A DNA stretch of 64,000 nt. It comes from JBKPNJ01 sp963695705. GTDB taxonomy: Bacteria; Actinomycetota; Actinomycetes; Propionibacteriales; Nocardioidaceae. Positions 1 through 7,643 of this stretch are shown in pieces. Under the pieces are notes generated by a model, which ran no database searches, was not told where the DNA came from, and worked only from the letters and a program-made list of their open reading frames with translations. The DNA is taken from positions 1 to 64,000 of the forward strand of contig CAVOHB010000010.1 of the NCBI GenBank assembly GCA_963695705.1. Reading direction: 5' to 3'. Both the position numbers and the translations under genes were made by a program. Positions within the stretch are counted from its first letter, which is position 1, and the number at the start of each line of letters is the position of its first letter.

Positions 1-1
1 C

Positions 2-82
2 CCCCTGGACGAGGCGCCGCGCGGGTATGCGATGTTTCAGGCGAAGGAGGACAACTGCATCAAGGTGCTGCTGACCCCCTGA
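2..82 (+). CDS. Zinc-dependent alcohol dehydrogenase, C-terminal end (partial)
   Basis: Only the last 26 codons are in the window; the stop TGA is at 80-82. The visible tail (PLDEAPRGYAMFQAKEDNC followed by IKVLLTP) matches the conserved C-terminus of medium-chain zinc alcohol dehydrogenases of the glutathione-independent formaldehyde dehydrogenase-like type. In that group the ...APxGYxxFxxKxDxCIKVxLxP ending closes the catalytic domain. The gene converges on the ABC ATPase gene, with only 7 bases between the two stop codons. Substrate and start cannot be judged from this fragment. Confidence 0.7.
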   Translation, partial: PLDEAPRGYAMFQAKEDNCIKVLLTP

Positions 83-89
83 GCCCGGG

Positions 90-1484
90 CTACCGCTGGA
101 CCAGCAGGATGAAGACGTCGGTGATCACGATGACGGTGCTCCCGGCGATCACAGCGCGCTGCCAGGTACTGAAACCCGCTGACCGGGCAGCGGGGGAACT
201 CGTCGGTCCAGCATCACGGGACTCGTGCGGTTGGTCCGGCCGGTCCGTTTCGAGTGTCGTCCCGGCGACCGGTGCTGGTGCACGTCCCGGCGCTGCGGAG
301 CCGTTCGGTGACCGCCCGTCCGTCGTCTGCTTGGCGCTCGAGACCAGTACCGGCTGGTCGGCCTCGCCGGAGTCGCCGGGCATCGTTGCCGGCGCCTCCG
401 TGGGGCGGTCGGTCGCCGGACCGCTGCTGAGATCGGGTGGGGCCGTGTCTGCCGCTGCCTCGGCACCTGCGGCCCCGGCCGCGGTGACGTCCACCGCACT
501 GCGCACCGACCGGTCCCCGTAGTGCAGGTGGTTGACGTAGAGCTCGGCATAGGTTCGACCGCCGGCCAACAGCCTCTCGTGTGTGCCACGTTCGACGATG
601 CGGCCGTCGGAGACGACGAGGATCCGCGCTGCCGAACGGATGAGTCCGAGGTCACGTGAGATCAGGATCGTGGTCCGGCCGCGCATCAGCTTGTGCAGCG
701 CTGCGTCGACGAGCCAGGCCGAGGCAAGATCGAGACCGGCCGTGGGCTCGTCGAGGATGAGGATCGGTGTGTCACGGACGAACGCACGGGCGATCGCGAT
801 GCGCTGGCGCTGACTCCTCGACAGGCGAGCGTCGTCCGGTGCGAGCCGGGTCTGGTAGCCCTCCGGCAGGGCTGTGATGAACGCGTGCGCGTTGGCGTCG
901 CGGGCGGCAGCCTCTATCTGCTGCTGAGTCACATCGGGAACCTGTTCGGCGATGTTCTCTGCGACAGTCCCGTCCGCTAGTGGCGTGTCGCCGAGGACCT
1001 GACTGACCTGGGTGACCAAGGAGTCCAGCGGCAGGCCACGGACGTCGCCGTCGTCGACCAGCACGGCACCGTCATCGGGGTCGTAGGCCCTGGTCACGAG
1101 CTTGGCGATGGTGGACTTCCCGGCACCAGGGAACCCGACGAAGGCCAGCACCTGTCCGGGAGGAATCTCGAAACCGACGTCCGAGAGCGTCGGAATGGGC
1201 TCGTCGGGTGTCGTCTTGTCCTCCGACCGCCCCGGGTACGTAAAGCACACTCCGCGCATTGCCAGCCGCCCGGCCAGGCGGTCACCGGGGACCGCTCCGG
1301 ACCGCTCGGACACCACGACCGGACGGTACCGCAAGTCGTCGAGGCCTGCCGGGGCCCCTTTCGGGCGGTCACTTGCGTACGCGCGCCCTCGGGTGCCGTC
1401 AGCCTTCGACACCCGGGCTGCGCCGGCACCACATCGCGTCGCCGACGGGCAGAGCAATCGGTCGATTTCGTCCGCCGGGGGCAT
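90..1484 (-). CDS. ABC transporter ATP-binding domain protein without its transmembrane domain
   Basis: The centre of the protein is a complete exporter-type nucleotide-binding domain: FTYPG A-loop, Walker A GFPGAGKST, Q-loop region, Walker B ILILDEPT and a switch-region SRD. The ABC signature is unusual, reading LSRSQ instead of LSGGQ. No N-terminal six-helix membrane domain precedes it. A Pro/Ala/Thr-rich linker of about 110 residues follows and ends in one hydrophobic helix (AVIAGSTVIVITDVFILLV) at the extreme C-terminus. I place the start at ATG 1484; a GTG at 1550 would overlap the divergent YihY gene. It could be a truncated exporter or an ATPase serving a separate permease. No partner is adjacent. 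Confidence 0.75.
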   Translation of the reverse strand: MPPADEIDRLLCPSATRCGAGAARVSKADGTRGRAYASDRPKGAPAGLDDLRYRPVVVSERSGAVPGDRLAGRLAMRGVCFTYPGRSEDKTTPDEPIPTLSDVGFEIPPGQVLAFVGFPGAGKSTIAKLVTRAYDPDDGAVLVDDGDVRGLPLDSLVTQVSQVLGDTPLADGTVAENIAEQVPDVTQQQIEAAARDANAHAFITALPEGYQTRLAPDDARLSRSQRQRIAIARAFVRDTPILILDEPTAGLDLASAWLVDAALHKLMRGRTTILISRDLGLIRSAARILVVSDGRIVERGTHERLLAGGRTYAELYVNHLHYGDRSVRSAVDVTAAGAAGAEAAADTAPPDLSSGPATDRPTEAPATMPGDSGEADQPVLVSSAKQTTDGRSPNGSAAPGRAPAPVAGTTLETDRPDQPHESRDAGPTSSPAARSAGFSTWQRAVIAGSTVIVITDVFILLVQR

Positions 1485-1543
1485 ATCGAGAGCGCTCAGG
1501 GGTACGAGCGCCGGACACCTGCCCTCGGAGGGAGCACGACGAA

Positions 1544-2542
1544 ATGGCACACACCCAACCTCGGGATCGGCGCGGACAGGAGGCCGCCACCACTGAGCGG
1601 GCTGACTACGCGCCGGTCGGGACGGACGGAAAGTCGACCACGTTTGCCACCCTGAAGCGGACCGTCAAGGAGTTCAGTGAGGACAACCTGACCGACTGGG
1701 CAGCGGCGCTCACCTACTACGGCCTGCTGGCGCTGTTTCCGGCGCTTATCGCCATGGTGTCGGTGGTCGGTCTCGTGGCCGACCCGGCCTCGACCACCAA
1801 GGCGCTGACCGAGATCGTCACCACTCTCGGGCCGTCCTCGGCCGCGAACACCCTGTCCGGCCCCATCGAGTCGATCACCTCCAGCCAGAGCTCGGCCGGG
1901 TTAGGGCTTATCCTGGGACTCGCGATCGCGCTGTGGTCGGCGTCTGGATACGTCGGTGCCTTCATGCGGGCCTCGAACATCATCTACGAGACCCCCGAAG
2001 GACGTCCCATCTGGAAGCTTCGCCCGCTGCAGATCCTGGTCACGCTGGTGATGGTCGTCCTCGCAGCCGTGGTGGCGCTGTCGCTCGTGCTCACCGGGCC
2101 GATCGTGTCGGCGGTTGCCGGACCGCTCGGGTTCAGCAGCACGGCGGTCACGGTCTGGAACATCGCCAAGTGGCCGGTTCTCGTCGTCATCGTGCTCGGG
2201 ATGATCGCCGTCCTCTACTACTCGACGCCCAACGTCAAGCTGCGCGGCTTCAAGTGGGTCAGCCCAGGAGCCGTGCTGGCGATCGTCGTGTGGGTGGTTG
2301 CCTCCGTGCTCTTCGCGTTCTACGTCGCCAACTTCAGTTCGTACGACAAGACGTACGGCACGCTGGCGGGGTTCGTCGTCTTCCTGATCTGGTTGTGGCT
2401 CACCAACGTCGCCCTGCTGCTCGGCGCGCAGCTCAACGCCGAACGGGAACGCACGCTCGAGCTTCGCGAGGGTGTCCCGGGGGCCGCCCGCGAGATCCAG
2501 CTCGAGCCGCGTGACGAGCCGAAGGACCAGCAGACCACCTGA
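1544..2542 (+). CDS. YihY/virulence factor BrkB family membrane protein
   Basis: A 332-residue integral membrane protein of the YihY/BrkB family. It has an N-terminal soluble stretch, the family motif WAAALTYYGLLALFPALIA at about residues 50-68, six hydrophobic segments and the conserved GTLAGFVVFLIWLWLTN region near the C-terminus, followed by a charged tail. The ATG at 1544 is preceded by GGAGGG at suitable spacing; the longer reading frame upstream antisense to the ABC gene is not needed. The molecular function of the family is unsettled (once proposed as RNase BN, now regarded as a membrane protein). A related YihY domain occurs in the fusion gene at 31730-33001. Confidence 0.9.
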   Translation: MAHTQPRDRRGQEAATTERADYAPVGTDGKSTTFATLKRTVKEFSEDNLTDWAAALTYYGLLALFPALIAMVSVVGLVADPASTTKALTEIVTTLGPSSAANTLSGPIESITSSQSSAGLGLILGLAIALWSASGYVGAFMRASNIIYETPEGRPIWKLRPLQILVTLVMVVLAAVVALSLVLTGPIVSAVAGPLGFSSTAVTVWNIAKWPVLVVIVLGMIAVLYYSTPNVKLRGFKWVSPGAVLAIVVWVVASVLFAFYVANFSSYDKTYGTLAGFVVFLIWLWLTNVALLLGAQLNAERERTLELREGVPGAAREIQLEPRDEPKDQQTT

Positions 2543-2577
2543 CGAGCCCGGTCATCGGCGCGGGCACCCGGGCACGG

Positions 2578-2595
2578 GGTGACCACGGGGTCACC
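2578..2595. terminator. Hairpin after the YihY gene
   Basis: A perfect 7-bp stem, GGTGACC/GGTCACC, with a 4-nt loop lies 36 bases after the YihY stop codon and before the YceI promoter region. No T-run follows, so it is a possible intrinsic terminator of the actinobacterial type rather than a proven one. Confidence 0.4.
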
Positions 2596-2630
2596 TGGCA
2601 CGCGGTCGCAACTTTCTTGAGTCGGATGGA

Positions 2631-2650
2631 ATAGTTGAGTTCTCAACTAT
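2631..2650. promoter_or_regulatory. MarR-type operator upstream of YceI
   Basis: A perfect inverted repeat ATAGTTGAG-TT-CTCAACTAT stands 75 bases before the YceI start. Its size, AT content and TTGA/TCAA core resemble operators of MarR-family repressors, which often control YceI and oxidoreductase genes. A further half-site, GTTGAACAATCAA, lies at about 2669-2681. The only MarR gene in the window (45868-46335) has a different operator-like sequence, so the cognate regulator is probably elsewhere. Confidence 0.6.
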
Positions 2651-2724
2651 GTTCTCCCCATTATGAAGTTGAACAATCAATCACCCACCGACGCGGGGGA
2701 CCGCCCGGTAACCAGGAGGACATC

Positions 2725-3291
2725 ATGAGCACAACCACCATCACCGGTACCCTGACCGGCGACTACGTGATCGACGCTTCCCACACCAGCATCGGCTTCG
2801 TCGCCCGGCACGCGATGGTCACCAAGGTCCGTGGGGCGTTCAACCAGTTCGAAGGCAGCGCCCACCTCGACGCGGAAAACCCGTCCAGGTCGAACGCGAG
2901 CCTCACGATCAAGTCGGCCAGCATCGACACGCGCAACGAGCAGCGGGACGGGCACCTGCGGAGCAACGACTTCCTCGACCCGGAGAACTACCCGGAGATC
3001 ACGTTCGTCAGCACTGCGGTCGACCAGCTCGACGACACCACGTACCGGATGACAGGCGACCTGACGATCCGAGGGATCATCAAGCCTGTCTCCATCGACT
3101 TCGAGTACTCCGGCTCGGCGACCGACCCGTTCGGCAACGCCCGCGTCGGCTTCGAGGGGTCGACCACCATCAACCGCAAGGACTGGGGCGTCAACTGGAA
3201 CGCCGCACTCGAGGCCGGCGGCGTCCTGGTGAGCGAGAAGGTCACCCTGCAGTTCGACATCTCGGCCGTCAAGGTGCAGCACGCGGCATGA
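2725..3291 (+). CDS. YceI family protein
   Basis: A 188-residue lipocalin-like protein of the YceI family. The N-terminal family signature is GDYVIDASHTSIGFVARHAMV and is followed by KVRGAFNQFEG, the LRSNDFLDPENYP motif and the C-terminal NRKDWGVNWN motif. No signal peptide is visible, so it is cytosolic as in most actinobacterial members. The family binds polyisoprenoid or amphiphilic ligands. ATG 2725 follows AGGAGGA. The stop overlaps the start of the next gene (ATGA), so the two form a translationally coupled operon, probably controlled by the palindrome at 2631-2650. Confidence 0.92.
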   Translation: MSTTTITGTLTGDYVIDASHTSIGFVARHAMVTKVRGAFNQFEGSAHLDAENPSRSNASLTIKSASIDTRNEQRDGHLRSNDFLDPENYPEITFVSTAVDQLDDTTYRMTGDLTIRGIIKPVSIDFEYSGSATDPFGNARVGFEGSTTINRKDWGVNWNAALEAGGVLVSEKVTLQFDISAVKVQHAA

Positions 3292-3920
3292 GCAGACCAA
3301 TCCTGCAGATCGTCATCGGTAGCACCCGACCCGGCCGGGTCGGGCTACCGGTGGCCGAGTGGTTCGACGAGGCTGCGGTCTCACACGGCGGTTTCGACGT
3401 CGAGGTCGTCGACCTCGCGGACGTCGGCCTGCCCTTCTTCGACGAGCCACGACATCCCCGGTTGGGGCAGTACGAGCACGAGCACACCAAGCGCTGGAGT
3501 GCGATCGTCGATCGAGCCGATGCGTTCGTGTTCGTCGTGCCGGAGTACAACCACGGCTTCAACGCGGAGATCAAGAACGCTCTCGACTTCCTGCACCGCG
3601 AGTGGCAGTACAAGCCGGTCGGCGTGGTCAGCTACGGAGGAGTATCCGCGGGGACCAGGGCGGTGCAGATGCTCAAGCAGGTCGTGGTCGCGCTGAAGAT
3701 GGTGCCGGTGCCGGAGTCGGTCAACATCCCCATGGTCACCCAGTTCCTCGATGCCGACGAACGGATTCATCCGAACCCGATCATGGAGAGCGCCGCGACG
3801 GGCATGCTCGACGAGCTCGCCCTGTGGACCGAATCGCTGCGGTCGGCACGGAGCGGGTCACTGGCTGCGGCGACCGAAAGGCAGGACGCCGAACCACAGC
3901 ACGAGCACGCGGCGGCCTGA
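3288..3920 (+). CDS. NADPH-dependent FMN reductase family protein
   Basis: A 210-residue flavodoxin-fold reductase. The N-terminal phosphate-binding loop for FMN is IGSTRPGRVG (about residues 8-17). The family motif VPEYNHGFNAEIKNALDFLHREW is present at about residues 85-107, followed by VSYGGVSAG, which contacts the isoalloxazine ring. The family transfers electrons from NAD(P)H to FMN, quinones or other acceptors. It overlaps the YceI stop by four bases. Pairing of YceI with such a reductase suggests an oxidative or electrophile response; this is inference from context. Confidence 0.9.
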   Translation: MSRPILQIVIGSTRPGRVGLPVAEWFDEAAVSHGGFDVEVVDLADVGLPFFDEPRHPRLGQYEHEHTKRWSAIVDRADAFVFVVPEYNHGFNAEIKNALDFLHREWQYKPVGVVSYGGVSAGTRAVQMLKQVVVALKMVPVPESVNIPMVTQFLDADERIHPNPIMESAATGMLDELALWTESLRSARSGSLAAATERQDAEPQHEHAAA

Positions 3921-3982
3921 GCGCTGTCGCCGCACCGGGGACGCACGCGATCCCTGCACGGCGGGGGCAGCCTTTGCTTGCT

Positions 3983-4020
3983 TCATGCGTTTGGAGGGTC
4001 ATGACCCTCCAAACGCATGA
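3983..4020. repeat. 38-bp perfect palindrome
   Basis: A perfect, spacer-free palindrome with 19-base arms begins TCATGCGTTTGGAGGGTC and is centred between 4001 and 4002. It lies between the FMN reductase stop and the DUF1232 gene. As RNA it can form an extended hairpin, so it may terminate transcription in both directions. Perfection over 38 bases is unusual for a terminator, and no T-run follows, so a protein-binding or mobile short repeat is also possible. Confidence 0.8.
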
Positions 4021-4080
4021 CGCAAGGTCCGTTCGCCTGGCATAGTCGACGCAAGCCGAAGCCGAAAGGGAACCTTCACG

Positions 4081-4572
4081 ATGCCCGACGAGGACTGGCG
4101 ACCCCGGTTTCGCATGCACAAGGCGACAGTGACCAAGGTGCTCGCCAGCCCGGCGTTCCTGAACTCCCGGGAACGCGCGAGCGAGCTCATCGATGATCCG
4201 GCCGGTCTGCGCCGGCTGGCTTCTTTCGTGGAACGCATCGAAGCGGGCAATCAGGCTCTGGATGTGATCGCGGACCGAGTGGACGCGTCGGTACGACTGC
4301 TGCGCGCCAGGGCCGCCTGGCTCGACACATCCGCAGGGCCCGCCAGCGGCATCGACAGCGCGGGCCTTCCGTACACAGTGGCTGCGACTCCCGGCGGCCA
4401 GGCACGCGAACGGCTGCTGGTGGCCGCGCTGCACTACCTGGTGACTCCGATCGATCTGGTCCCCGACTTCCGGCCGGGTGGCTACCTGGACGACGTACTC
4501 CTGCTGAGCTGGGTTTTCGGAGCGGCCGCCAACGAGCTTGAGCAATACGCCACCGCCGACCTCGAACCCTGA
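4081..4572 (+). CDS. DUF1232 (YkvA-like) domain protein
   Basis: A 163-residue protein whose C-terminal third carries the DUF1232 signature, ALHYLVTPIDLVPDFRPGGYLDDVLLLSW, a short hydrophobic module with the DLVPD core. The N-terminal 100 residues are helical and charged. The function of DUF1232 proteins is unknown; they are often linked to envelope stress genes. The histidine kinase gene begins 14 bases after the stop, so the three genes 4081-6523 probably form one transcript. Confidence 0.8.
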   Translation: MPDEDWRPRFRMHKATVTKVLASPAFLNSRERASELIDDPAGLRRLASFVERIEAGNQALDVIADRVDASVRLLRARAAWLDTSAGPASGIDSAGLPYTVAATPGGQARERLLVAALHYLVTPIDLVPDFRPGGYLDDVLLLSWVFGAAANELEQYATADLEP

Positions 4573-4586
4573 CATACCATCCGAAA

Positions 4587-5882
4587 GTGAGCGGCCGTCG
4601 GGACACGACTACCCGCGTGGTCGTCGGGCTCGTACTTGTCGGCGTCATCGCGCTGGCCGTCGTCGCTGTCGCGGGAGTGGCCGTCGTCCGCCGGCTGGCC
4701 TCGGATCAGGCCATCGAGGAGGCCCGGCAGGTCACCCAGCTGGACGCCCGGCTCGTGCAACGGCGCGTGGACGACGGCATCGTCACCGGCGACGCCAGGA
4801 GCCTGGCGTCGGTCGCCACCGTCATCTACGAGGCAGTGCTGCGCGATCCGGTCGTGCGCGTCAAGATCTGGTCGCAGCGCGGCACGATCCTGTACTCGGA
4901 CGAGAGCCGGCTGATCGGGGTGACCGAGCCGCTCGGCGCGGACGAGCAACAGGTGCTCCGGGACGGGGGAACGGTCGCCGCCGTGTCCGACCTCACCGCG
5001 GACGAGAACCGCTACGAACGCCATTTCGGTGAGCTCACCGAGGTCTATACCCGCATCGAGACCCCGAACGGCACGCCGCTGCTCTTCGAGAGCTACCAGC
5101 TCACGTCCCAGATCAACAGCGCCAGCCGCGACATTGCCGGCACCTTCACCCCGGTCCTCATCACCACGATCGCCGGAGCGGCGGTCGTCGAGATCACACT
5201 GACGCTCATGCTGATCCGCCGGATTCGCCGCACCCAGCGGCAGCGCGTTCGCCTGATGCAGCACGCCGTCGACGCCTCGGACCGCGAGCGCCGCAGGATC
5301 GCGGCCGACCTGCACGACGGTCCCGTACAGGAGATGGCCGGCCTGGCCCTCGCCCTATCCGCTCGCGGGCAGTCATCCTCGGACCTGCCGACCGGCCAGG
5401 TCTTCCAGGACGCGGCTGGGGCAGTACGCGACAGCGTGAGAGCCCTGCGGAGGGCGATCATGGGCATCTATCCCCCGGATCTCGAGCGGGCCGGTCTGGC
5501 GGCGGCGCTGGAGGATCTCGTCGACAGGCTCTCGGAGCAGGGCGTGCGCGCCGAGCTGGACCTGCCACCGGAGATGCGCCTCGCCCCCGCGACCGAGGCG
5601 TTGCTCTTTCGGGCCTGCCAGGAGGCGGTACGCAACATCGAGAAACATGCCGATGCCTCTCGCGCGCGCGTCGCGCTGCGCGCCGAAGACGCAGCGGTCA
5701 CACTCACCGTCGAGGACGATGGGCGAGGTACGAACGAGGGGGTCGGCGCGGTGACGGACGACGCTGGGCATTTCGGACTGTCCGTACTCAACGACATGGT
5801 GAGGGACAGCGGCGGCACGCTGACTGTTCGGTCGAACGAGTCCGGTGGGACGACCGTCGAAACACGGGTGCCGACTCCGTGA
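4587..5882 (+). CDS. Two-component sensor histidine kinase (NarL/DegS class)
   Basis: A 431-residue membrane kinase. Helix one spans about residues 11-33, an extracytoplasmic sensor region follows, and helix two spans about 187-209. The HisKA_3 dimerisation motif is ERRRIAADLHDGPVQE with the phosphoacceptor histidine near residue 243. The HATPase_c part shows the N-box QEAVRNIEKHA and the G-box region DDGRGTNEG followed by GHFGLSVLNDM. The start is GTG at 4587. The stop overlaps the regulator start by four bases (GTGA). Signal unknown. Confidence 0.93.
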   Translation: MSGRRDTTTRVVVGLVLVGVIALAVVAVAGVAVVRRLASDQAIEEARQVTQLDARLVQRRVDDGIVTGDARSLASVATVIYEAVLRDPVVRVKIWSQRGTILYSDESRLIGVTEPLGADEQQVLRDGGTVAAVSDLTADENRYERHFGELTEVYTRIETPNGTPLLFESYQLTSQINSASRDIAGTFTPVLITTIAGAAVVEITLTLMLIRRIRRTQRQRVRLMQHAVDASDRERRRIAADLHDGPVQEMAGLALALSARGQSSSDLPTGQVFQDAAGAVRDSVRALRRAIMGIYPPDLERAGLAAALEDLVDRLSEQGVRAELDLPPEMRLAPATEALLFRACQEAVRNIEKHADASRARVALRAEDAAVTLTVEDDGRGTNEGVGAVTDDAGHFGLSVLNDMVRDSGGTLTVRSNESGGTTVETRVPTP

Positions 5883-6523
5883 TCAGGATCGTCGTCGCCG
5901 ACGACCACAGCGTGGTGCGCATCGGGCTCGAGCAGCTGCTCGCGACGTTCGCCGACGTGCAGGTCGTGGGATCCGCCTCGGGCGGGGACGAGGCGATCGC
6001 GCTGTGCCGAGCCGTGCGGCCCGACGTACTGCTGCTCGACCTCTCGATGCCCGGGCGTGACGGAGCCGAGGTCGCCGAGCTGTTGAGCGCTGAGCAGCCG
6101 GAGACACGGATCATCATCTTCACGTCGTTCTCCGAGCGCGCCGGAATCCTCCGGGCCCTCGATGCCGGTGCGATCGGCTTCCTGTTCAAGGACGCGGAGC
6201 CGAGCGAGCTGCATGCGGCGATCCTGGCGGCGTCACGGGGCGAGGCACCGTTGGCGCCCAGGGCGGCGATGGCGCTCCTGACCCGGCACGGTCGAGCTGC
6301 ATCGCGCGACGTAGAGCTGACGGGGCGTGAGCGGGAGGTCCTCGGTCTCGTGCTCGCAGGGTTGGCCAACAAGCAGATCGCCCGGCGGCTCGGTATCAGT
6401 GAGAAGACGGTCAAGGGCCATCTGACGAACCTGTTCCAGCGGATCGGCGTGACCGACCGTACCCAGGCTGCGCTCTGGGCCGAGCGAACCGGCGCCCTGC
6501 GGGAGCGGGGGACCCGGGACTGA
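5879..6523 (+). CDS. NarL/FixJ-type response regulator with LuxR HTH
   Basis: A 214-residue response regulator translationally coupled to the kinase. The receiver domain has the acidic pocket ADDH, the phospho-acceptor Asp near residue 54 in LLLDLSMPG, the conserved Thr in FTSFS and a Lys in FKDAEP. The C-terminal LuxR HTH reads LTGREREVLGLVLAGLANKQIARRL followed by SEKTVKGHLTNLFQRI. GTG is the start. It is a candidate, among others, for binding the palindromes found from 9.7 kb onward, but nothing in the sequence proves this. Confidence 0.95.
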   Translation: MIRIVVADDHSVVRIGLEQLLATFADVQVVGSASGGDEAIALCRAVRPDVLLLDLSMPGRDGAEVAELLSAEQPETRIIIFTSFSERAGILRALDAGAIGFLFKDAEPSELHAAILAASRGEAPLAPRAAMALLTRHGRAASRDVELTGREREVLGLVLAGLANKQIARRLGISEKTVKGHLTNLFQRIGVTDRTQAALWAERTGALRERGTRD

Positions 6524-6534
6524 GGTCGCGTTGC

Positions 6535-6563
6535 TTCACTGTCGTGCTGCTTACGACAGTGAA
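6535..6563 (+). promoter_or_regulatory. Hairpin directly upstream of the secreted protein gene
   Basis: A perfect 11-bp stem TTCACTGTCGT/ACGACAGTGAA with a 7-nt loop lies 12 bases after the response regulator stop. It ends three bases before the ATG of the next gene and covers its ribosome-binding region. It may terminate the two-component operon, serve as an operator, or mask the start codon in longer transcripts. Confidence 0.6.
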
Positions 6564-6565
6564 GG

Positions 6566-6976
6566 ATGACCACCACGACCAAGCACCCGGGTGCGCTGTA
6601 CCGGCTTGCCAGCACGTGCCTTGCCGCCGCGTTGGTCACGACCGTGGTCGCCGGCACCCCCGCGCAGGCGTCCGTGGGCCGAGAGCGGCAGCACGGCTCG
6701 TGCCAGGGTCCGGGCCACTGGACGCTGGGCGCCCGCCACAGTTCGGGGCGGCTGCGAGTGAGGTTCGCCGTGACCGACGTGGATCCGCATGAGACCTGGC
6801 AGGTTTTCCTGTCTGACAACGGCATTCGCATCCGGGCGACGTCACGGGTCAGTGGCACCAAGGGCTCCTTCCGGGTGCGTACCCCGACGCGCGACCGCCG
6901 CGGCGCGGATCACATCAGCGCGACCGCGGTGAACGCCGGCGACGGTGGCAGCTGCCAGGCGTCGCTGACTCTCTGA
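6566..6976 (+). CDS. Secreted protein of a two-member local family (paralog 1)
   Basis: A 136-residue protein with a Sec signal peptide (hydrophobic core around residues 13-29, cleavage likely after AQA). The mature part is about 100 residues with one N-terminal and one C-terminal cysteine. Shared landmarks with the next gene are GSCxGxxxW, a WxVxxxxxGxRI segment, GSFxVR and DHxxATA. I do not recognise a named domain; a small beta-sandwich with one disulphide is plausible. The adjacent upstream hairpin may control its expression. Confidence 0.75.
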   Translation: MTTTTKHPGALYRLASTCLAAALVTTVVAGTPAQASVGRERQHGSCQGPGHWTLGARHSSGRLRVRFAVTDVDPHETWQVFLSDNGIRIRATSRVSGTKGSFRVRTPTRDRRGADHISATAVNAGDGGSCQASLTL

Positions 6977-7125
6977 CCTGTGTCCCCTCTGACCCATGCC
7001 GCCGGCCCCACGCTTGCGCACGGAGTCCCGGGACTGTCGTCTCGTTGTAACCGGGACCGGCGACGGACCACGCTCTAGTCATGACCTGCAGCCGCAGGCT
7101 CCATCACGCAGAAAAGGGAACCCCG

Positions 7126-7515
7126 ATGAACCGAAACCTCGCCCGCGCCGGTCTCGCTGTTGCACTTGCCGGCGCGTTCGCTCTCCCGACAGCCGCATAC
7201 GCCAGCGGAGCCGATGACGTGATCCACCAGGGATCATGCACCGGCACGGCCAACTGGAAGCTCAAGGCCAAGCCCGACGACAAACGCATCGAGCTCGAGT
7301 TCGAGGTCGACAGCAACCGGGTCGGACAGAACTGGAACGTCAAGATCTTCCACGACGGCCAGCGCATCCTCAACGGCACTCGCACCACCGCAGGAGCCAG
7401 TGGCTCGTTCACGGTCCGCAAGCTGGCCGCCAACACGGCCGGCGTGGACCACTTCCGAGCCACCGCCACCCGAGTGGGGGGCCCGCAAACCTGCACCGGC
7501 CGGATCGCGCTCTGA
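7126..7515 (+). CDS. Secreted protein of the same local family (paralog 2)
   Basis: A 129-residue secreted protein. The signal peptide spans about residues 1-25 and ends AYASG; the mature chain is GADDVIHQGSCTG onward. It aligns over its length with the product of 6566-6976, including both cysteines, WNVKIFHDGQRI, GSFTVRK and DHFRATAT. ATG 7126 follows GAAAAGGGA. The pair arose by tandem duplication. No domain name is recognised. A strong convergent terminator follows. Confidence 0.8.
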   Translation: MNRNLARAGLAVALAGAFALPTAAYASGADDVIHQGSCTGTANWKLKAKPDDKRIELEFEVDSNRVGQNWNVKIFHDGQRILNGTRTTAGASGSFTVRKLAANTAGVDHFRATATRVGGPQTCTGRIAL

Positions 7516-7531
7516 TCGCAGGGGCGTACGC

Positions 7532-7579
7532 CACCGGGAGCGGCTGAGGTTTCACACCACCCATCAGCCGCTCCCGGTG
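7532..7579. terminator. Bidirectional terminator
   Basis: A perfect 16-bp stem (CACCGGGAGCGGCTGA and its complement) with a 16-nt loop lies between the convergent secreted protein and antiporter genes, so it can serve both strands. Confidence 0.85.
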
Positions 7580-7643
7580 CCCGACCGGTGCGATCCGGCG
7601 CTACCGCGGTCCGGGTCGGTGAGCGCGGCCCGACCGTTTCCCG

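Noticed and set aside
2681..2700. TCACCC and GGGGGA half-sites before YceI
   Set aside because: The spacing is 8 instead of 5 bases, and the operon has its own MarR-type palindrome.
2677..3300. Open frame of about 200 codons on the minus strand
   Set aside because: It is antisense to YceI; a Val/Asp/Arg-rich shadow with no family resemblance.
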